Below are positions 33,976 through 41,976 of a stretch of 48,929 nt of DNA, piece after piece; position 1 is the first letter of the stretch, and each line of letters starts with the position of its first letter. Under the pieces are notes generated by a model that made no database searches, had not been told where the DNA came from, and worked only from the letters and a program-made list of their open reading frames with translations. The position numbers were made by a program, and so were the translations under genes. The DNA is taken from NCBI GenBank assembly GCA_029973955.1, contig JARKQJ010000212.1:1-48929 (forward strand). Reading direction: 5' to 3'. Source of the DNA: Paludibaculum sp. (GTDB lineage Bacteria > Acidobacteriota > Terriglobia > Bryobacterales > Bryobacteraceae).

Positions 33976-35313
33976 TTACTGCTTGATGACGGTGCCGTCA
34001 CGGCGGCGGACTTCGCCCCAGCCTCCGTTGAGCTGCTGGCGCTCGCCGCGCTCATTGGAGCCGAAGGGGTATTTCTTCGCGGCGGCCTCGTTGACTTCGA
34101 TGCCCCAGCCGGGGGTTTCGTTGGCGTAGAGGTAGCCGTTCTTCATCTCGGGGCAGCCGGAGAAGACTTCGCGGACGGGATCTGGGAAGGAGACGCTTTC
34201 CTGAATGCCGAAGTTGTGGCAGACGAGGTCGAGGGTAACGTTGGCCATGTGGCCGACGGGGGAGACGTCGCCGGGGCCGTGCCAGGCGGTGCGGACGCCC
34301 ATGAGGTCGCCCATGGCGGCGATTTTGCGGCAGGGGGTGAGGCCGCCGGCCTGGGTGACGTGGATGCGAATGTAGTCGATCAGACGGTCGCGAATGAGCG
34401 GGGTCCACTCGTGGGGGCTGTTGAACAGTTCGCCCATGGCGAGCGGGGTGGCGCACTGCTGGCGGATGATGCGGAACCACTCGATGTCTTCGGGCGAGAG
34501 GGCGTCTTCGAGGAAGAAGAGGCGGAACTTCTCGACATCCTTGGCGAAGCGCACGGCCTGAATGGGGGAGATGCGCTCGTGGACGTCGTGCAGGAGTTCG
34601 ACCTCGTCGCCGAGTTCCTTGCGGCAGGCCTCCATGAGCTTGAGGGCGCGGCGCATGTAGTCTTCGGGCTCGAAGACCGGGGCGTTGTGAAGCTTCTCGA
34701 CCGTGACGTCGCTGCGGCCGGCGCCGTAGCCGGCCTGGCCGGGGACGCCCACCTGGATGCGGACATGGCGGAAGCCGCGGGCCATGATCTGCTTGGCGTT
34801 CTCAATGACCTGCGGGATCTCGTTGCCGGAGGCGTGCGAGTAGCAATCGGCGGCCTCGCGGCACTTGCCGCCGAGGAGCTGATAGACGGGCATGCCCGCC
34901 ATGCGGCCTTTGATGTCCCAGAGGGCCTGATCGACACCGCTGATGGCGTTGTTGAGGACGGGGCCGTTGCGCCAGTAGGAGGAGTTGTACATGGCCTGCC
35001 AGAGATCGTCGATGCGATCGGCGGGCTTGCCGAGGAGGAAGGGCTTCAGGTAGCGTTCGACGGCGGGGACGACGAGATCGGCGCGCTGGGTGTAGGTGCC
35101 GCAGCCGTAGCCGTAGAGGCCATCCTGGTCTGTGACGACTTTGACGACGATGAGGCGCAGGCCCTGAGGAGCGGTGGCGATGACCTGGACGTCTTTGATC
35201 TTCGGCGAGGGCAGGGCGCGCGTGGCGCGGGCCGCTTTCTCCTGGGCGACAGCTTCACGGGCAGTCACGGCGCCGGTGGCGGCGGCCATCTGGAGGAGGC
35301 GGCGGCGATTCAT
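33976..35313 (-). CDS. Enolase-superfamily dehydratase, mannonate dehydratase-like, with Tat signal
   Basis: A 445-residue protein of the enolase superfamily, ManD/RspA group. Expected residues: DVH in LLHDVHERISP (first metal Asp and catalytic His), Glu in FFLEDALSP, Glu in AMGELFNSP, and His in TAWHGPGD; the family phrase DQALWDIKGRMAGMP is present. ManD dehydrates D-mannonate to 2-keto-3-deoxygluconate, but related proteins have little activity or act on D-gluconate, so the substrate is open. The N-terminus MNRRRLLQMAAATGAVTA is a twin-arginine signal, placing it in the periplasm, which is unusual for a central sugar-acid enzyme. It starts 12 bases after ccmD, so it is probably on the ccm transcript. 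Confidence 0.85.
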   Translation of the reverse strand: MNRRRLLQMAAATGAVTAREAVAQEKAARATRALPSPKIKDVQVIATAPQGLRLIVVKVVTDQDGLYGYGCGTYTQRADLVVPAVERYLKPFLLGKPADRIDDLWQAMYNSSYWRNGPVLNNAISGVDQALWDIKGRMAGMPVYQLLGGKCREAADCYSHASGNEIPQVIENAKQIMARGFRHVRIQVGVPGQAGYGAGRSDVTVEKLHNAPVFEPEDYMRRALKLMEACRKELGDEVELLHDVHERISPIQAVRFAKDVEKFRLFFLEDALSPEDIEWFRIIRQQCATPLAMGELFNSPHEWTPLIRDRLIDYIRIHVTQAGGLTPCRKIAAMGDLMGVRTAWHGPGDVSPVGHMANVTLDLVCHNFGIQESVSFPDPVREVFSGCPEMKNGYLYANETPGWGIEVNEAAAKKYPFGSNERGERQQLNGGWGEVRRRDGTVIKQ

Positions 35314-35325
35314 GGGAAGACCTGG

Positions 35326-35490
35326 TTATTTTCTATCACGGTCTTCGAGCATGCGCTGGAGCCCTTCGATCTGGCGGTTGATCTTTTTCTCCCGGCTGAC
35401 GAGGGTGAGCACGTAGGCGGCCAGGATGGCCCAGATGGCGATGAGGCCGTAGGCGAGGTATTCGAAATTGCGCGCGGCTGCGTCGTTCAT
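35326..35490 (-). CDS. ccmD: CcmD-like small membrane protein
   Basis: A 54-residue protein with one membrane helix (AYGLIAIWAILAAYVLTLV) and a charged C-terminal coiled stretch (REKKINRQIEGLQRML), the form of CcmD. CcmD holds holo-CcmE release and the CcmABC complex together. The start at 35490 follows ccmC after 13 bases. Named by position, size and topology, since the sequence is too short for sure assignment. Confidence 0.8.
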   Translation of the reverse strand: MNDAAARNFEYLAYGLIAIWAILAAYVLTLVSREKKINRQIEGLQRMLEDRDRK

Positions 35491-35503
35491 AAGATTCTCT
35501 CCG

Positions 35504-36181
35504 CTAGAAGGCGTGGACGGTACGGCGCAGCGCATCGATTTCGCGCTGCCTCTTTTCCTGCAACATGCGCACGGCGACGAAGATGACGGCGATCATGAGC
35601 AGCGGGATCCAGTTGATAAAGAGCATGGACCGGTAGGCCGCGTCCATCTTCCCTTCCCCATAGAGGACGGGCTGGGGGTGCTGAGTGCGGAACCACTTGA
35701 TGGAGAAGAAGACGAAGGGCACTACGCTGAAGCTGAGGATGGACATCACGGCCGAGAGGCGGGCGCGTTCGGTGGGCTCCTCCACGGCGCGGCGCAGCAC
35801 CAGGTAGCCGGCGTAGAGCAGCCAGCAGATGAGCGAAGAGGTGAGGCGCCAGTCCCAGGTCCACCAGATGCCCCAGATGATGCGGGCCCAGATCATGCCG
35901 CTGATGAGATTGGCGGCGCCGAAGGCCAGGCCGACCTCGGTGGCGGAGACCGACAGCGAATCCCACTTGAGGTGCTTGGACTTCAGGTAGGAGATGCTGG
36001 CGATGAGGGCCACCAGGTAGCAGGCGAAGCAGGTGAAGGCCGCCGGCACGTGAAAGAAGATGATGCGGAAGATGGCGCCCTGGAACGCCTCATCGGGCAA
36101 GCCAACCAGCATCTTGTAAATGTTGCGGGCCAAGAAGAGGGCCGCGACGGTTCCCAGTCCGTATAGGATTTTCTCTCTCAT
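35504..36181 (-). CDS. ccmC: Cytochrome c maturation haem exporter CcmC
   Basis: A 225-residue inner-membrane protein with six helices and the tryptophan-rich haem-handling motif WGIWWTWDWRLTSSL, flanked by His residues as in CcmC. It places haem on CcmE. It starts four bases after ccmB. Length and motif are normal for the family. Confidence 0.95.
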   Translation of the reverse strand: MREKILYGLGTVAALFLARNIYKMLVGLPDEAFQGAIFRIIFFHVPAAFTCFACYLVALIASISYLKSKHLKWDSLSVSATEVGLAFGAANLISGMIWARIIWGIWWTWDWRLTSSLICWLLYAGYLVLRRAVEEPTERARLSAVMSILSFSVVPFVFFSIKWFRTQHPQPVLYGEGKMDAAYRSMLFINWIPLLMIAVIFVAVRMLQEKRQREIDALRRTVHAF

Positions 36182-36185
36182 GGGT

Positions 36186-36866
36186 TCATCCGATCAGAAC
36201 GGTATCGATCAAGACCACGGCAAGAGCAGTAAAAATGATATCGAACCCGACCAGGAGGCGCAGCCAGGCGAAGAGGTCGCCGGCCAGCGGCTCGCCGGCC
36301 AGCAGCGGCGTGGTGAGCTGCATGGCGGCCATCAGGCAGGGGATGAGGATGGGGTAGACGAGCATGGGCAACATCAGCTCGCGGAGGCGCATGTTGACGG
36401 TGAGCGCGGAGAAGACGGTGCCGACGACGGAGACGCCCCAACTGGCGAGGACGAAGACGAGGGCGAGCGAGGGCAACTGCTGAGTCCAGCTCACGTTATA
36501 GAAAACGCCGAAGACGGGCAGGCAGACCACTTCGATGCCGAGCAGGAGGACGTAGTTGGCCAGGGCCTTGCCGAGGAAGAGGGCGGGCGAGGAGACGGGC
36601 GAGGAGATGAGGGCGTCGAGGCAGTCGTTTTCGAGTTCGCGGGCGAAGCTGCGGTTGAGGATGAGGGCCCCGGCGAAGGCGAAGACGAGCCAGAGGAGGC
36701 CACCGGAGATCTCGCGGGTCATGTCGGAGGTGGGCGAGAAGGCGAAGCTGAACAGCAGCAGGATGACGAGCGCGAAGGAGAGCGAGGCGTTGAGGGCCTC
36801 CTTGGTGCGCAGTTCGCTGCGGAGGTCCTTGGCGGCGACGGTGGCGACCTGGCGCAGGAACAGCAT
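36186..36866 (-). CDS. ccmB: Haem exporter ABC permease CcmB
   Basis: A 226-residue six-helix permease of the CcmAB transporter, whose ATP hydrolysis frees haem-loaded CcmE. Family phrases: KDLRSELRTKEALNASL at the start and NRSFARELENDCLDALISSP in the first loop. The ATG shares its A with the ccmA stop (TGATG), so the two are translationally coupled. A longer open frame runs upstream through ccmA in another frame and is not used. Confidence 0.95.
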   Translation of the reverse strand: MLFLRQVATVAAKDLRSELRTKEALNASLSFALVILLLFSFAFSPTSDMTREISGGLLWLVFAFAGALILNRSFARELENDCLDALISSPVSSPALFLGKALANYVLLLGIEVVCLPVFGVFYNVSWTQQLPSLALVFVLASWGVSVVGTVFSALTVNMRLRELMLPMLVYPILIPCLMAAMQLTTPLLAGEPLAGDLFAWLRLLVGFDIIFTALAVVLIDTVLIG

Positions 36867-37564
36867 CAGGCCTCCCCGTGGGTGCGGTAGAGATAGGTGG
36901 GATCGTCGAGCATCTCCTGGGTGCGCAGGCCGGTGTGGGCGAGCTTGCCGCGGTTGATGAGGACAACGTGGGTGGCCAGTTCCAGGGCTTCGCGGAGCTG
37001 GTGGGTGGACATGATGACGGTGCTGCCCTGGGCGAGAGATTCCTTGAGCAGAGATTGGAGGAGGGCGATGGCGCGATCGTCGAGGGCGGTGAAGGGCTCG
37101 TCGAGGAGCAGGAGTTGCGGGCGATGGAGGAAGGCGCGGGCGACGGCGAGGCGCTGGCGCATGCCGCGGGAGAACTCGCGCACGAGGCCGTCTTTGACGC
37201 GATCGAGGCCGGTGCGTTCGAGCCACTGGTGGGCGGCCTTGTCGGGGGATTCGAGACCGTAAAGGCCGGCGAAGAGGCGCAGGTTTTCGAGGGCGGAGAG
37301 TTCGTCGTAGATGCCGATGCCGTGGCCGATGATGCCGATGGCGCTGCGGGCGGAGCGGTCGAGGTGGTCCTTGTCGAAGACTTTGACAGCGCCTTTCGAG
37401 GGGCGGGAGAGGCCGGCGAGGATGCGCAGGAGCGTGGTTTTTCCGGCGCCGTTGCGGCCGAGCAGGGCGACGCACTCACCCGGCTGGACATCGAAACCGA
37501 TGTCGCGCAGAGCAGGGTAGTCGCCGTAGAATTTCCAGACGCCTTCGACGGCCAAAGCCCTCAT
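36866..37564 (-). CDS. ccmA: Haem exporter ATP-binding protein CcmA
   Basis: A 232-residue ABC ATPase: Walker A GRNGAGKTT, signature FSRGMRQRLAVARAFL, Walker B LLLLDEPFTALDD and switch His in MSTHQLREA. Together with CcmB it drives release of holo-CcmE. Overlaps the preceding gene by four bases (ATGA) and ccmB by one base. Confidence 0.95.
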   Translation of the reverse strand: MRALAVEGVWKFYGDYPALRDIGFDVQPGECVALLGRNGAGKTTLLRILAGLSRPSKGAVKVFDKDHLDRSARSAIGIIGHGIGIYDELSALENLRLFAGLYGLESPDKAAHQWLERTGLDRVKDGLVREFSRGMRQRLAVARAFLHRPQLLLLDEPFTALDDRAIALLQSLLKESLAQGSTVIMSTHQLREALELATHVVLINRGKLAHTGLRTQEMLDDPTYLYRTHGEA

Positions 37565-38556
37565 GCCTTCGGCTTGCTCCCTGGAGTACGGATCCACTGC
37601 AGCCAGAAGCTGAGGCCGAGGAAACCGAGGAAGAGGCCGAGCGCCCACCACTGATAGCGCGCGTAGCCGGGGGAGGCGATTTGCTGAATGCGTGGGCCGT
37701 CTTCATCGCGCTCCGTCGGTTCGGGCGTTGAGCTACGCAAGGTTCCCGTGCCGCTGATCCTGAGCGTGTAGGCCTGGCCCTTGACGTCGAAGATGGCAGC
37801 CTGGGTCTGCGGCTCAGTGCCGAGGGGCGCGATGGCCGGGCTCTCTACCGTGATGCCTTTGGGAACGACGAGGCGCACCGGGCCGGGAGCGTGGACGATC
37901 TTGCCCGAAAGCTCGATGGGGTCCTTCACCGCCATCTTGTAGCTGACGTCGAAGCGGGTTTCGCCGCCGGGCTTGACGGGGAAGTCGAGGACGTAGACGC
38001 CCTTCTCGGTGGTCTTGCGCGGCTCGCGCTCCACAGGCATGCTGTTGGGCGACATGGCGCGGACCATGAGATTGGCGCCGGCTTCGGCGGGGACGTAGAT
38101 GCGGAGTGTGCCTTTGTCGGGATCGCTCCAGGTGGTGGCGCCGGTGTTGTTGTAGACCAGCGTTTCGTTGACGACGAGTTCCTTGCCGTCGGTCTCGAGG
38201 AGGATCATGTGCTGGTCGAGTTTGGCCTCGGCGACGGACTTGGCGGAGGAGTAGATATCGAGCGAGAGGCCGCTGGAGGGTTGACCAGGGGGGATCTGGA
38301 CGGTGTAGGTGACGCCCTGATAGACAGCCTGGACGAGCAGCGGTGCGTTGCCTTCGGCCTGGATCTGGAACTTGCCGTCGGGGCCGGACTTGGCGGAGCC
38401 GGCGGGCTCCATGCCGCTTTGCAGCATCCGGGTGGCGTGAACGAGGACGCCGGGCTGGGGCTGGCCGGTGGACTTGTTGACGACGGTGCCGTCCAATGCC
38501 AGAACAGGAAGGGCCAGGAGAGGAAGGGCCAGCGCGGGGAGGATGGCGAGTCTCAT
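37561..38556 (-). CDS. Exported membrane-anchored protein of unknown role within the ccm operon
   Basis: A 331-residue protein: signal peptide MRLAILPALALPLLALPVLA, a carboxypeptidase-regulatory-like beta domain (about 20-110, LDGTVVNKSTGQPQPGVLVHATR), a second beta-rich region (about 115-290), then one membrane helix near residues 305-322 (WWALGLFLGFLGLSFWL) and a short basic tail. The bulk should be periplasmic, close to the cytochrome c assembly machinery. No Cys-pair or haem motif is seen. It overlaps both neighbours by four bases, so it is translated with them. It may handle apocytochromes or stabilise the complex, but this is only inference from place. Confidence 0.85.
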   Translation of the reverse strand: MRLAILPALALPLLALPVLALDGTVVNKSTGQPQPGVLVHATRMLQSGMEPAGSAKSGPDGKFQIQAEGNAPLLVQAVYQGVTYTVQIPPGQPSSGLSLDIYSSAKSVAEAKLDQHMILLETDGKELVVNETLVYNNTGATTWSDPDKGTLRIYVPAEAGANLMVRAMSPNSMPVEREPRKTTEKGVYVLDFPVKPGGETRFDVSYKMAVKDPIELSGKIVHAPGPVRLVVPKGITVESPAIAPLGTEPQTQAAIFDVKGQAYTLRISGTGTLRSSTPEPTERDEDGPRIQQIASPGYARYQWWALGLFLGFLGLSFWLQWIRTPGSKPKA

Positions 38557-38975
38557 GCTTCCACCCCCGACATGGCCTTGCCGCATTCGCCGCAGAATTT
38601 CATGGTTTTTTCGAATTTAGCTCCGCAGTGCGGGCAGACCAGCGGGTCGGGCTGCAAGGCGGCTTCGGGCTTGGCTGTTTTCGGCTTGGGGGCCGGTGCG
38701 GCCTTGGCGCCGCCGGCAATCTTGTCGATGGCTGCGAGCACGTGCGCGAGCTCGTTCTGGAGGACGACCTTGGTCTTGTTGTAGTCGGCTTCGGAGAGCT
38801 TTCCGAGGCGGTATTCGAAGTTCAGGTCGCGAAGGTTATCGTAGATGATCGCCTTGCGGTCTTCGAGGTGCTGGATGGGGGATTCGGGCGCTTCGTCGGG
38901 CACGTCCTGGGGACGCACGAGCAGAACGAATGCGAGCAGGCCTGCCACGAGCAGGATAGATACAGCGAATATCAT
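38553..38975 (-). CDS. Membrane-anchored zinc-ribbon protein, CcmI-like N-terminus
   Basis: A 140-residue protein: N-terminal helix (FAVSILLVAGLLAFVLLV), a coiled-coil stretch (DRKAIIYDNLRDLNFEYRLGKLSEADY) that resembles the start of CcmI, a Pro/Ala/Lys linker and a C-terminal zinc ribbon with CPHC and CGEC pairs. The coiled-coil part is what CcmI has after its membrane helices; the zinc ribbon is unlike CcmI, whose C-terminus is a TPR domain. With this helix topology the ribbon may be on either side of the membrane. It probably stands in for CcmI here, by position. Confidence 0.8.
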   Translation of the reverse strand: MIFAVSILLVAGLLAFVLLVRPQDVPDEAPESPIQHLEDRKAIIYDNLRDLNFEYRLGKLSEADYNKTKVVLQNELAHVLAAIDKIAGGAKAAPAPKPKTAKPEAALQPDPLVCPHCGAKFEKTMKFCGECGKAMSGVEA

Positions 38976-38990
38976 GAGCTGTGAACCATC

Positions 38991-39488
38991 TTATTCCAGG
39001 TCGGAGAGATCCTTCTCGATCCGGTCCTTATAGCGTGACAACTCCGCCGATTCCACCACGGGGCCGGATTCGGCCGCCACCGCCGCGCTGCGCTTCTTCC
39101 AGCTTTGCAGCAAGAGATAGATGAGGCCGAGCCCGCCGGCAATGCCTACGAAGGGCATCACCCAGCTGAGCAGGTAGAAGCCCTCGGCGGGGGGCTTCAT
39201 CATGATCTCCTTGCCGTAGACGCGGACCATTTCGGTGAAGATCTGGTCGTCGCTCTTGCCCTCTTCCACGAGCTTCAGAAGTTGAAGCCGGACGGGGTCG
39301 GAGAAGTGGCAGTTGATCATGTTGCAGCCGGTGATGCTGGCGAAGCAGCCGCACTTGCACTGAAGCTGGTCGCCGAGGCGGCGCACGCGCTCGTTGGTGA
39401 GCGGCACGGTGCCCTGCACCAGGACGACGGTGAGCGCCAAGGCCAGCAGCAGCTTACTTCGCAGGTTGAGCCTGTTTGGCATAGACAC
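38991..39488 (-). CDS. ccmH: CcmH/NrfF-type apocytochrome reductant protein, Cys-rich variant
   Basis: A 165-residue protein with an N-terminal helix/signal (15-30), a helical Cys domain and a C-terminal helix about 108-128 (WVMPFVGIAGGLGLIYLLLQ). Standard CcmH has LRCxxC; here the segment is LQCKCGCFASITGCNMINC, with Cys at 44, 46, 48, 55 and 60. The conserved later phrase VRVYGKEIMMKPP matches the family. It overlaps ccmF by 35 bases. Role: reduces the CxxCH thiols of apocytochromes before haem attachment. Confidence 0.88.
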   Translation of the reverse strand: MSMPNRLNLRSKLLLALALTVVLVQGTVPLTNERVRRLGDQLQCKCGCFASITGCNMINCHFSDPVRLQLLKLVEEGKSDDQIFTEMVRVYGKEIMMKPPAEGFYLLSWVMPFVGIAGGLGLIYLLLQSWKKRSAAVAAESGPVVESAELSRYKDRIEKDLSDLE

Positions 39489-41469
39489 CTACCACTTGCG
39501 TTTTCGCGTAGCTGTATTTGACCTTGCTCGGAATGAGGCAGACGATGGTTCCGAACATGAGAATGTAGAAGCCGATCCAGATCCAGCTCACCAGCGGGAA
39601 GACATAGGCCTGGATGATGGCGGCGTTGGCGTCGGTCTGGCTCATGCTGGCGAAGTTGAGGTAGAGGTCCTCGTGCAGCCGGCGGCGGATTTTGACCTCG
39701 GAGGTGGGCTGCTGGGAGGCGGCGTAGACGCGGCGCTCGGGCTCGAGATTGCCGAGGAACTCGCCGCCGCTGTAGACGCCGACGATGGCCTTCTGCCAGG
39801 AGTAGTTGGGCGTGTCGCCGTCGAGCACCTGCTGGACCTGCAGGTCATAGCGGCCGATCTGGAAGCGGTCGCCGATGCGGACTTCCTTGGTCGCATCCTT
39901 GTTGAAGGCGGCGCCGGTGTAGCCGATGAACATGATGACGATGCCCATGTGCACCAGGTAGCCGCCGTAACGGCGGGTGTTGCGATGGGTGAGTTCGACC
40001 ATGGCGCGGACCAGGTTGAAGTTGTTCTTCGCGGCGATGGCGCGGGCGCCTTTCCAGAACTCCATCAGGATGGTGGTGGCCACGAAGACGCAAAGGCCGA
40101 AGCTGACCAGCGCGTAGAAGTGGAGGACGCCGAAGGCGGCCAGCGCGGCGATGGTGGCCAGCATCAGAATGGCGGGCCAGCGGAAGGCGCGCTTCAGGCT
40201 CTCCCACGAACTGCGGCGCCAGGCGATGAGCGGGCCCACGCCGGTGAGCAGCAGCAGGAAGAGTCCGATGGGGATATTCACCTTGTTGAAGAACGGCGCG
40301 CCGACCGTGATCTTTTCGCCCATCACGGCTTCGGTGATGACGGGGAACAGCGTGCCCCACAGCACCGCGAAGCAGGAGGCGAGCAGGATGAGATTGTTGA
40401 ACAGGAAGGTGGACTCGCGCGAGAGCACGCTTTCCAGCTGGGCTTCGCTCTTGAGGTAGTCCAGGCGGCGGAAGATGAGGAACGTGGTCACGGTCATGCC
40501 GATGAGCAGGAATCCGAGGAACCACGAGCCCAGGGAGGACTGCGCGAAAGCATGGACACTGGAAACCACGCCGCTGCGGGTGAGGAAGGTGCCGAAGATG
40601 CAGAGGAAGTAGGTGCCCGAGACAAGCACCATGTTCCACACCTTCATCATGCCCTTCTTCTCCTGCATCATCACGGAGTGGAGGAAGGCGGTGGCGGTGA
40701 TCCAGGGCAGCAGCGAAGCGTTCTCCACCGGATCCCACCCCCAATAACCGCCCCAGCCGAGCACGGCATAGGCCCAGCCCTGGCCGAGCATGATGCCCAC
40801 GGACTGGAAGCCCCAGGTGATGAGCGACCAGCGGCGCGTGGTGGCGATCCAGGCTTCGCCCGGCTGCTTGGTGACCAGTGAGGCGAAGGCGAAGGCGAAC
40901 GGCACGATGAAGCCGACGTAGCCGAGGTAGAGGGCCGGCGGGTGGATGGCCATCAGCCAGTACTGAAGCAGGGGGTTGAGGCCGTTGCCGTCGGTAACCG
41001 CAGTGACACCCTGGCCTACTGCCAGCATTTGGAACGGCGGCTCGACGAAGACGTTCAGGGTGCAGAAGAAGATCTGAGTGAAGCTGAGGACAACCACCAC
41101 CCAGGGCAGCAGTTCCCGGTGCTTCCTGCGGTTGGTCCACAGCACGACCGCGGAGTAGGCCGAGAGCAGCCACGACCAGAGCAGCAGCGAGCCCTCCTGG
41201 CCGCCCCACCAGGCCGCGAACTTGTAGACGGCGGGCATCGCCCGGTTGGAGCGCGCGGCGACGTAGGCAAAGCGGAAATCGCTGGTCATCAGCGCGTAGA
41301 CCAAAATGCCTGAGGCCACCGAGAGCAGCACGAAGACCCCGTAAACTGCGCGCCGGCCGCTGGCCAGCAGGAAGGGTTTCTTTGCCAGAGCGCCGATCAG
41401 CGATCCCAGAAACGCATAGATCGCCAGACAAAACGACAGGAGGACCGCAAAGGACGCAAGGGTTTCCAT
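39454..41469 (-). CDS. ccmF: Cytochrome c haem lyase subunit CcmF
   Basis: A 671-residue multi-helix inner-membrane protein with the WWD motif (GGYWGWDPVENASLLPWI) and flanking His residues. CcmF with CcmH takes haem from CcmE and joins it to the apocytochrome. A large periplasmic C-terminal loop follows the motif, and the length is standard. The start is 23 bases after ccmE. The CcmE partner carries a Cys in place of His, so the CcmF-CcmE contact may differ from the classic system. Confidence 0.97.
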   Translation of the reverse strand: METLASFAVLLSFCLAIYAFLGSLIGALAKKPFLLASGRRAVYGVFVLLSVASGILVYALMTSDFRFAYVAARSNRAMPAVYKFAAWWGGQEGSLLLWSWLLSAYSAVVLWTNRRKHRELLPWVVVVLSFTQIFFCTLNVFVEPPFQMLAVGQGVTAVTDGNGLNPLLQYWLMAIHPPALYLGYVGFIVPFAFAFASLVTKQPGEAWIATTRRWSLITWGFQSVGIMLGQGWAYAVLGWGGYWGWDPVENASLLPWITATAFLHSVMMQEKKGMMKVWNMVLVSGTYFLCIFGTFLTRSGVVSSVHAFAQSSLGSWFLGFLLIGMTVTTFLIFRRLDYLKSEAQLESVLSRESTFLFNNLILLASCFAVLWGTLFPVITEAVMGEKITVGAPFFNKVNIPIGLFLLLLTGVGPLIAWRRSSWESLKRAFRWPAILMLATIAALAAFGVLHFYALVSFGLCVFVATTILMEFWKGARAIAAKNNFNLVRAMVELTHRNTRRYGGYLVHMGIVIMFIGYTGAAFNKDATKEVRIGDRFQIGRYDLQVQQVLDGDTPNYSWQKAIVGVYSGGEFLGNLEPERRVYAASQQPTSEVKIRRRLHEDLYLNFASMSQTDANAAIIQAYVFPLVSWIWIGFYILMFGTIVCLIPSKVKYSYAKTQVVGVYAKQAQPAK

Positions 41470-41492
41470 GGAACGTGGCTCCGCTGTGAAGA

Positions 41493-41939
41493 TCAGATGG
41501 CGGCCGGCTTGCCGGTGTTCAACGGCTGGGCGGCGGGCTTGCCGCCCGGGGCGGCTTCATACTTCGAGGGGCACTTGGCGGCGATGGAGTTGGCGTGGAA
41601 GGTGCCGTCGGTCTGCAACTTACCGTCGGCCATGGCCTGCGCGCTGTCGCGGAAGGTGTCGGGCAGGGGATCCTTCCCCATGTAGACCACGCTCAGCAGT
41701 TGATTGCTTTCCTTCTCGTGGATCTGGAAATGGACGTGCTCGCCTTCGCGTTTGATGCTGCCGGGCACGACGTCGCCGGTCACGCGGACGCGCTTGGTCG
41801 CCTCGCCCGACGGCATCTGTTTCAGCTCGGAAATGGTCTTGTAATACGTCTTCGATTCACTGATTCCGCTAGCCGCCAACCAGGCCAGCGTCCCGACAAT
41901 CGCCACCACTAGCAGTCCGAATCGGAGGTAAGTTTTCAT
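41493..41939 (-). CDS. ccmE: Periplasmic haem chaperone CcmE, Cys-type
   Basis: A 148-residue protein: membrane anchor (about 5-25), an OB-fold beta barrel and a flexible tail. The haem-binding position, His in HxxxY of common CcmE, is Cys123 here, in CPSKY, so it is the CxxxY variant known from Desulfovibrio and some archaea. The gene heads the cluster, 23 bases before ccmF. The Pro/Ala-rich tail after the motif is disordered. Confidence 0.93.
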   Translation of the reverse strand: MKTYLRFGLLVVAIVGTLAWLAASGISESKTYYKTISELKQMPSGEATKRVRVTGDVVPGSIKREGEHVHFQIHEKESNQLLSVVYMGKDPLPDTFRDSAQAMADGKLQTDGTFHANSIAAKCPSKYEAAPGGKPAAQPLNTGKPAAI

Positions 41940-41976
41940 GCGTCACCTTCGCCTCCAGTATAGCCCTTGGCGGCGA

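Noticed and set aside
33901..35586. 561-residue plus-strand frame opposite the mannonate-dehydratase-like gene
   Set aside because: Typical antisense shadow; the opposite gene has all family residues.
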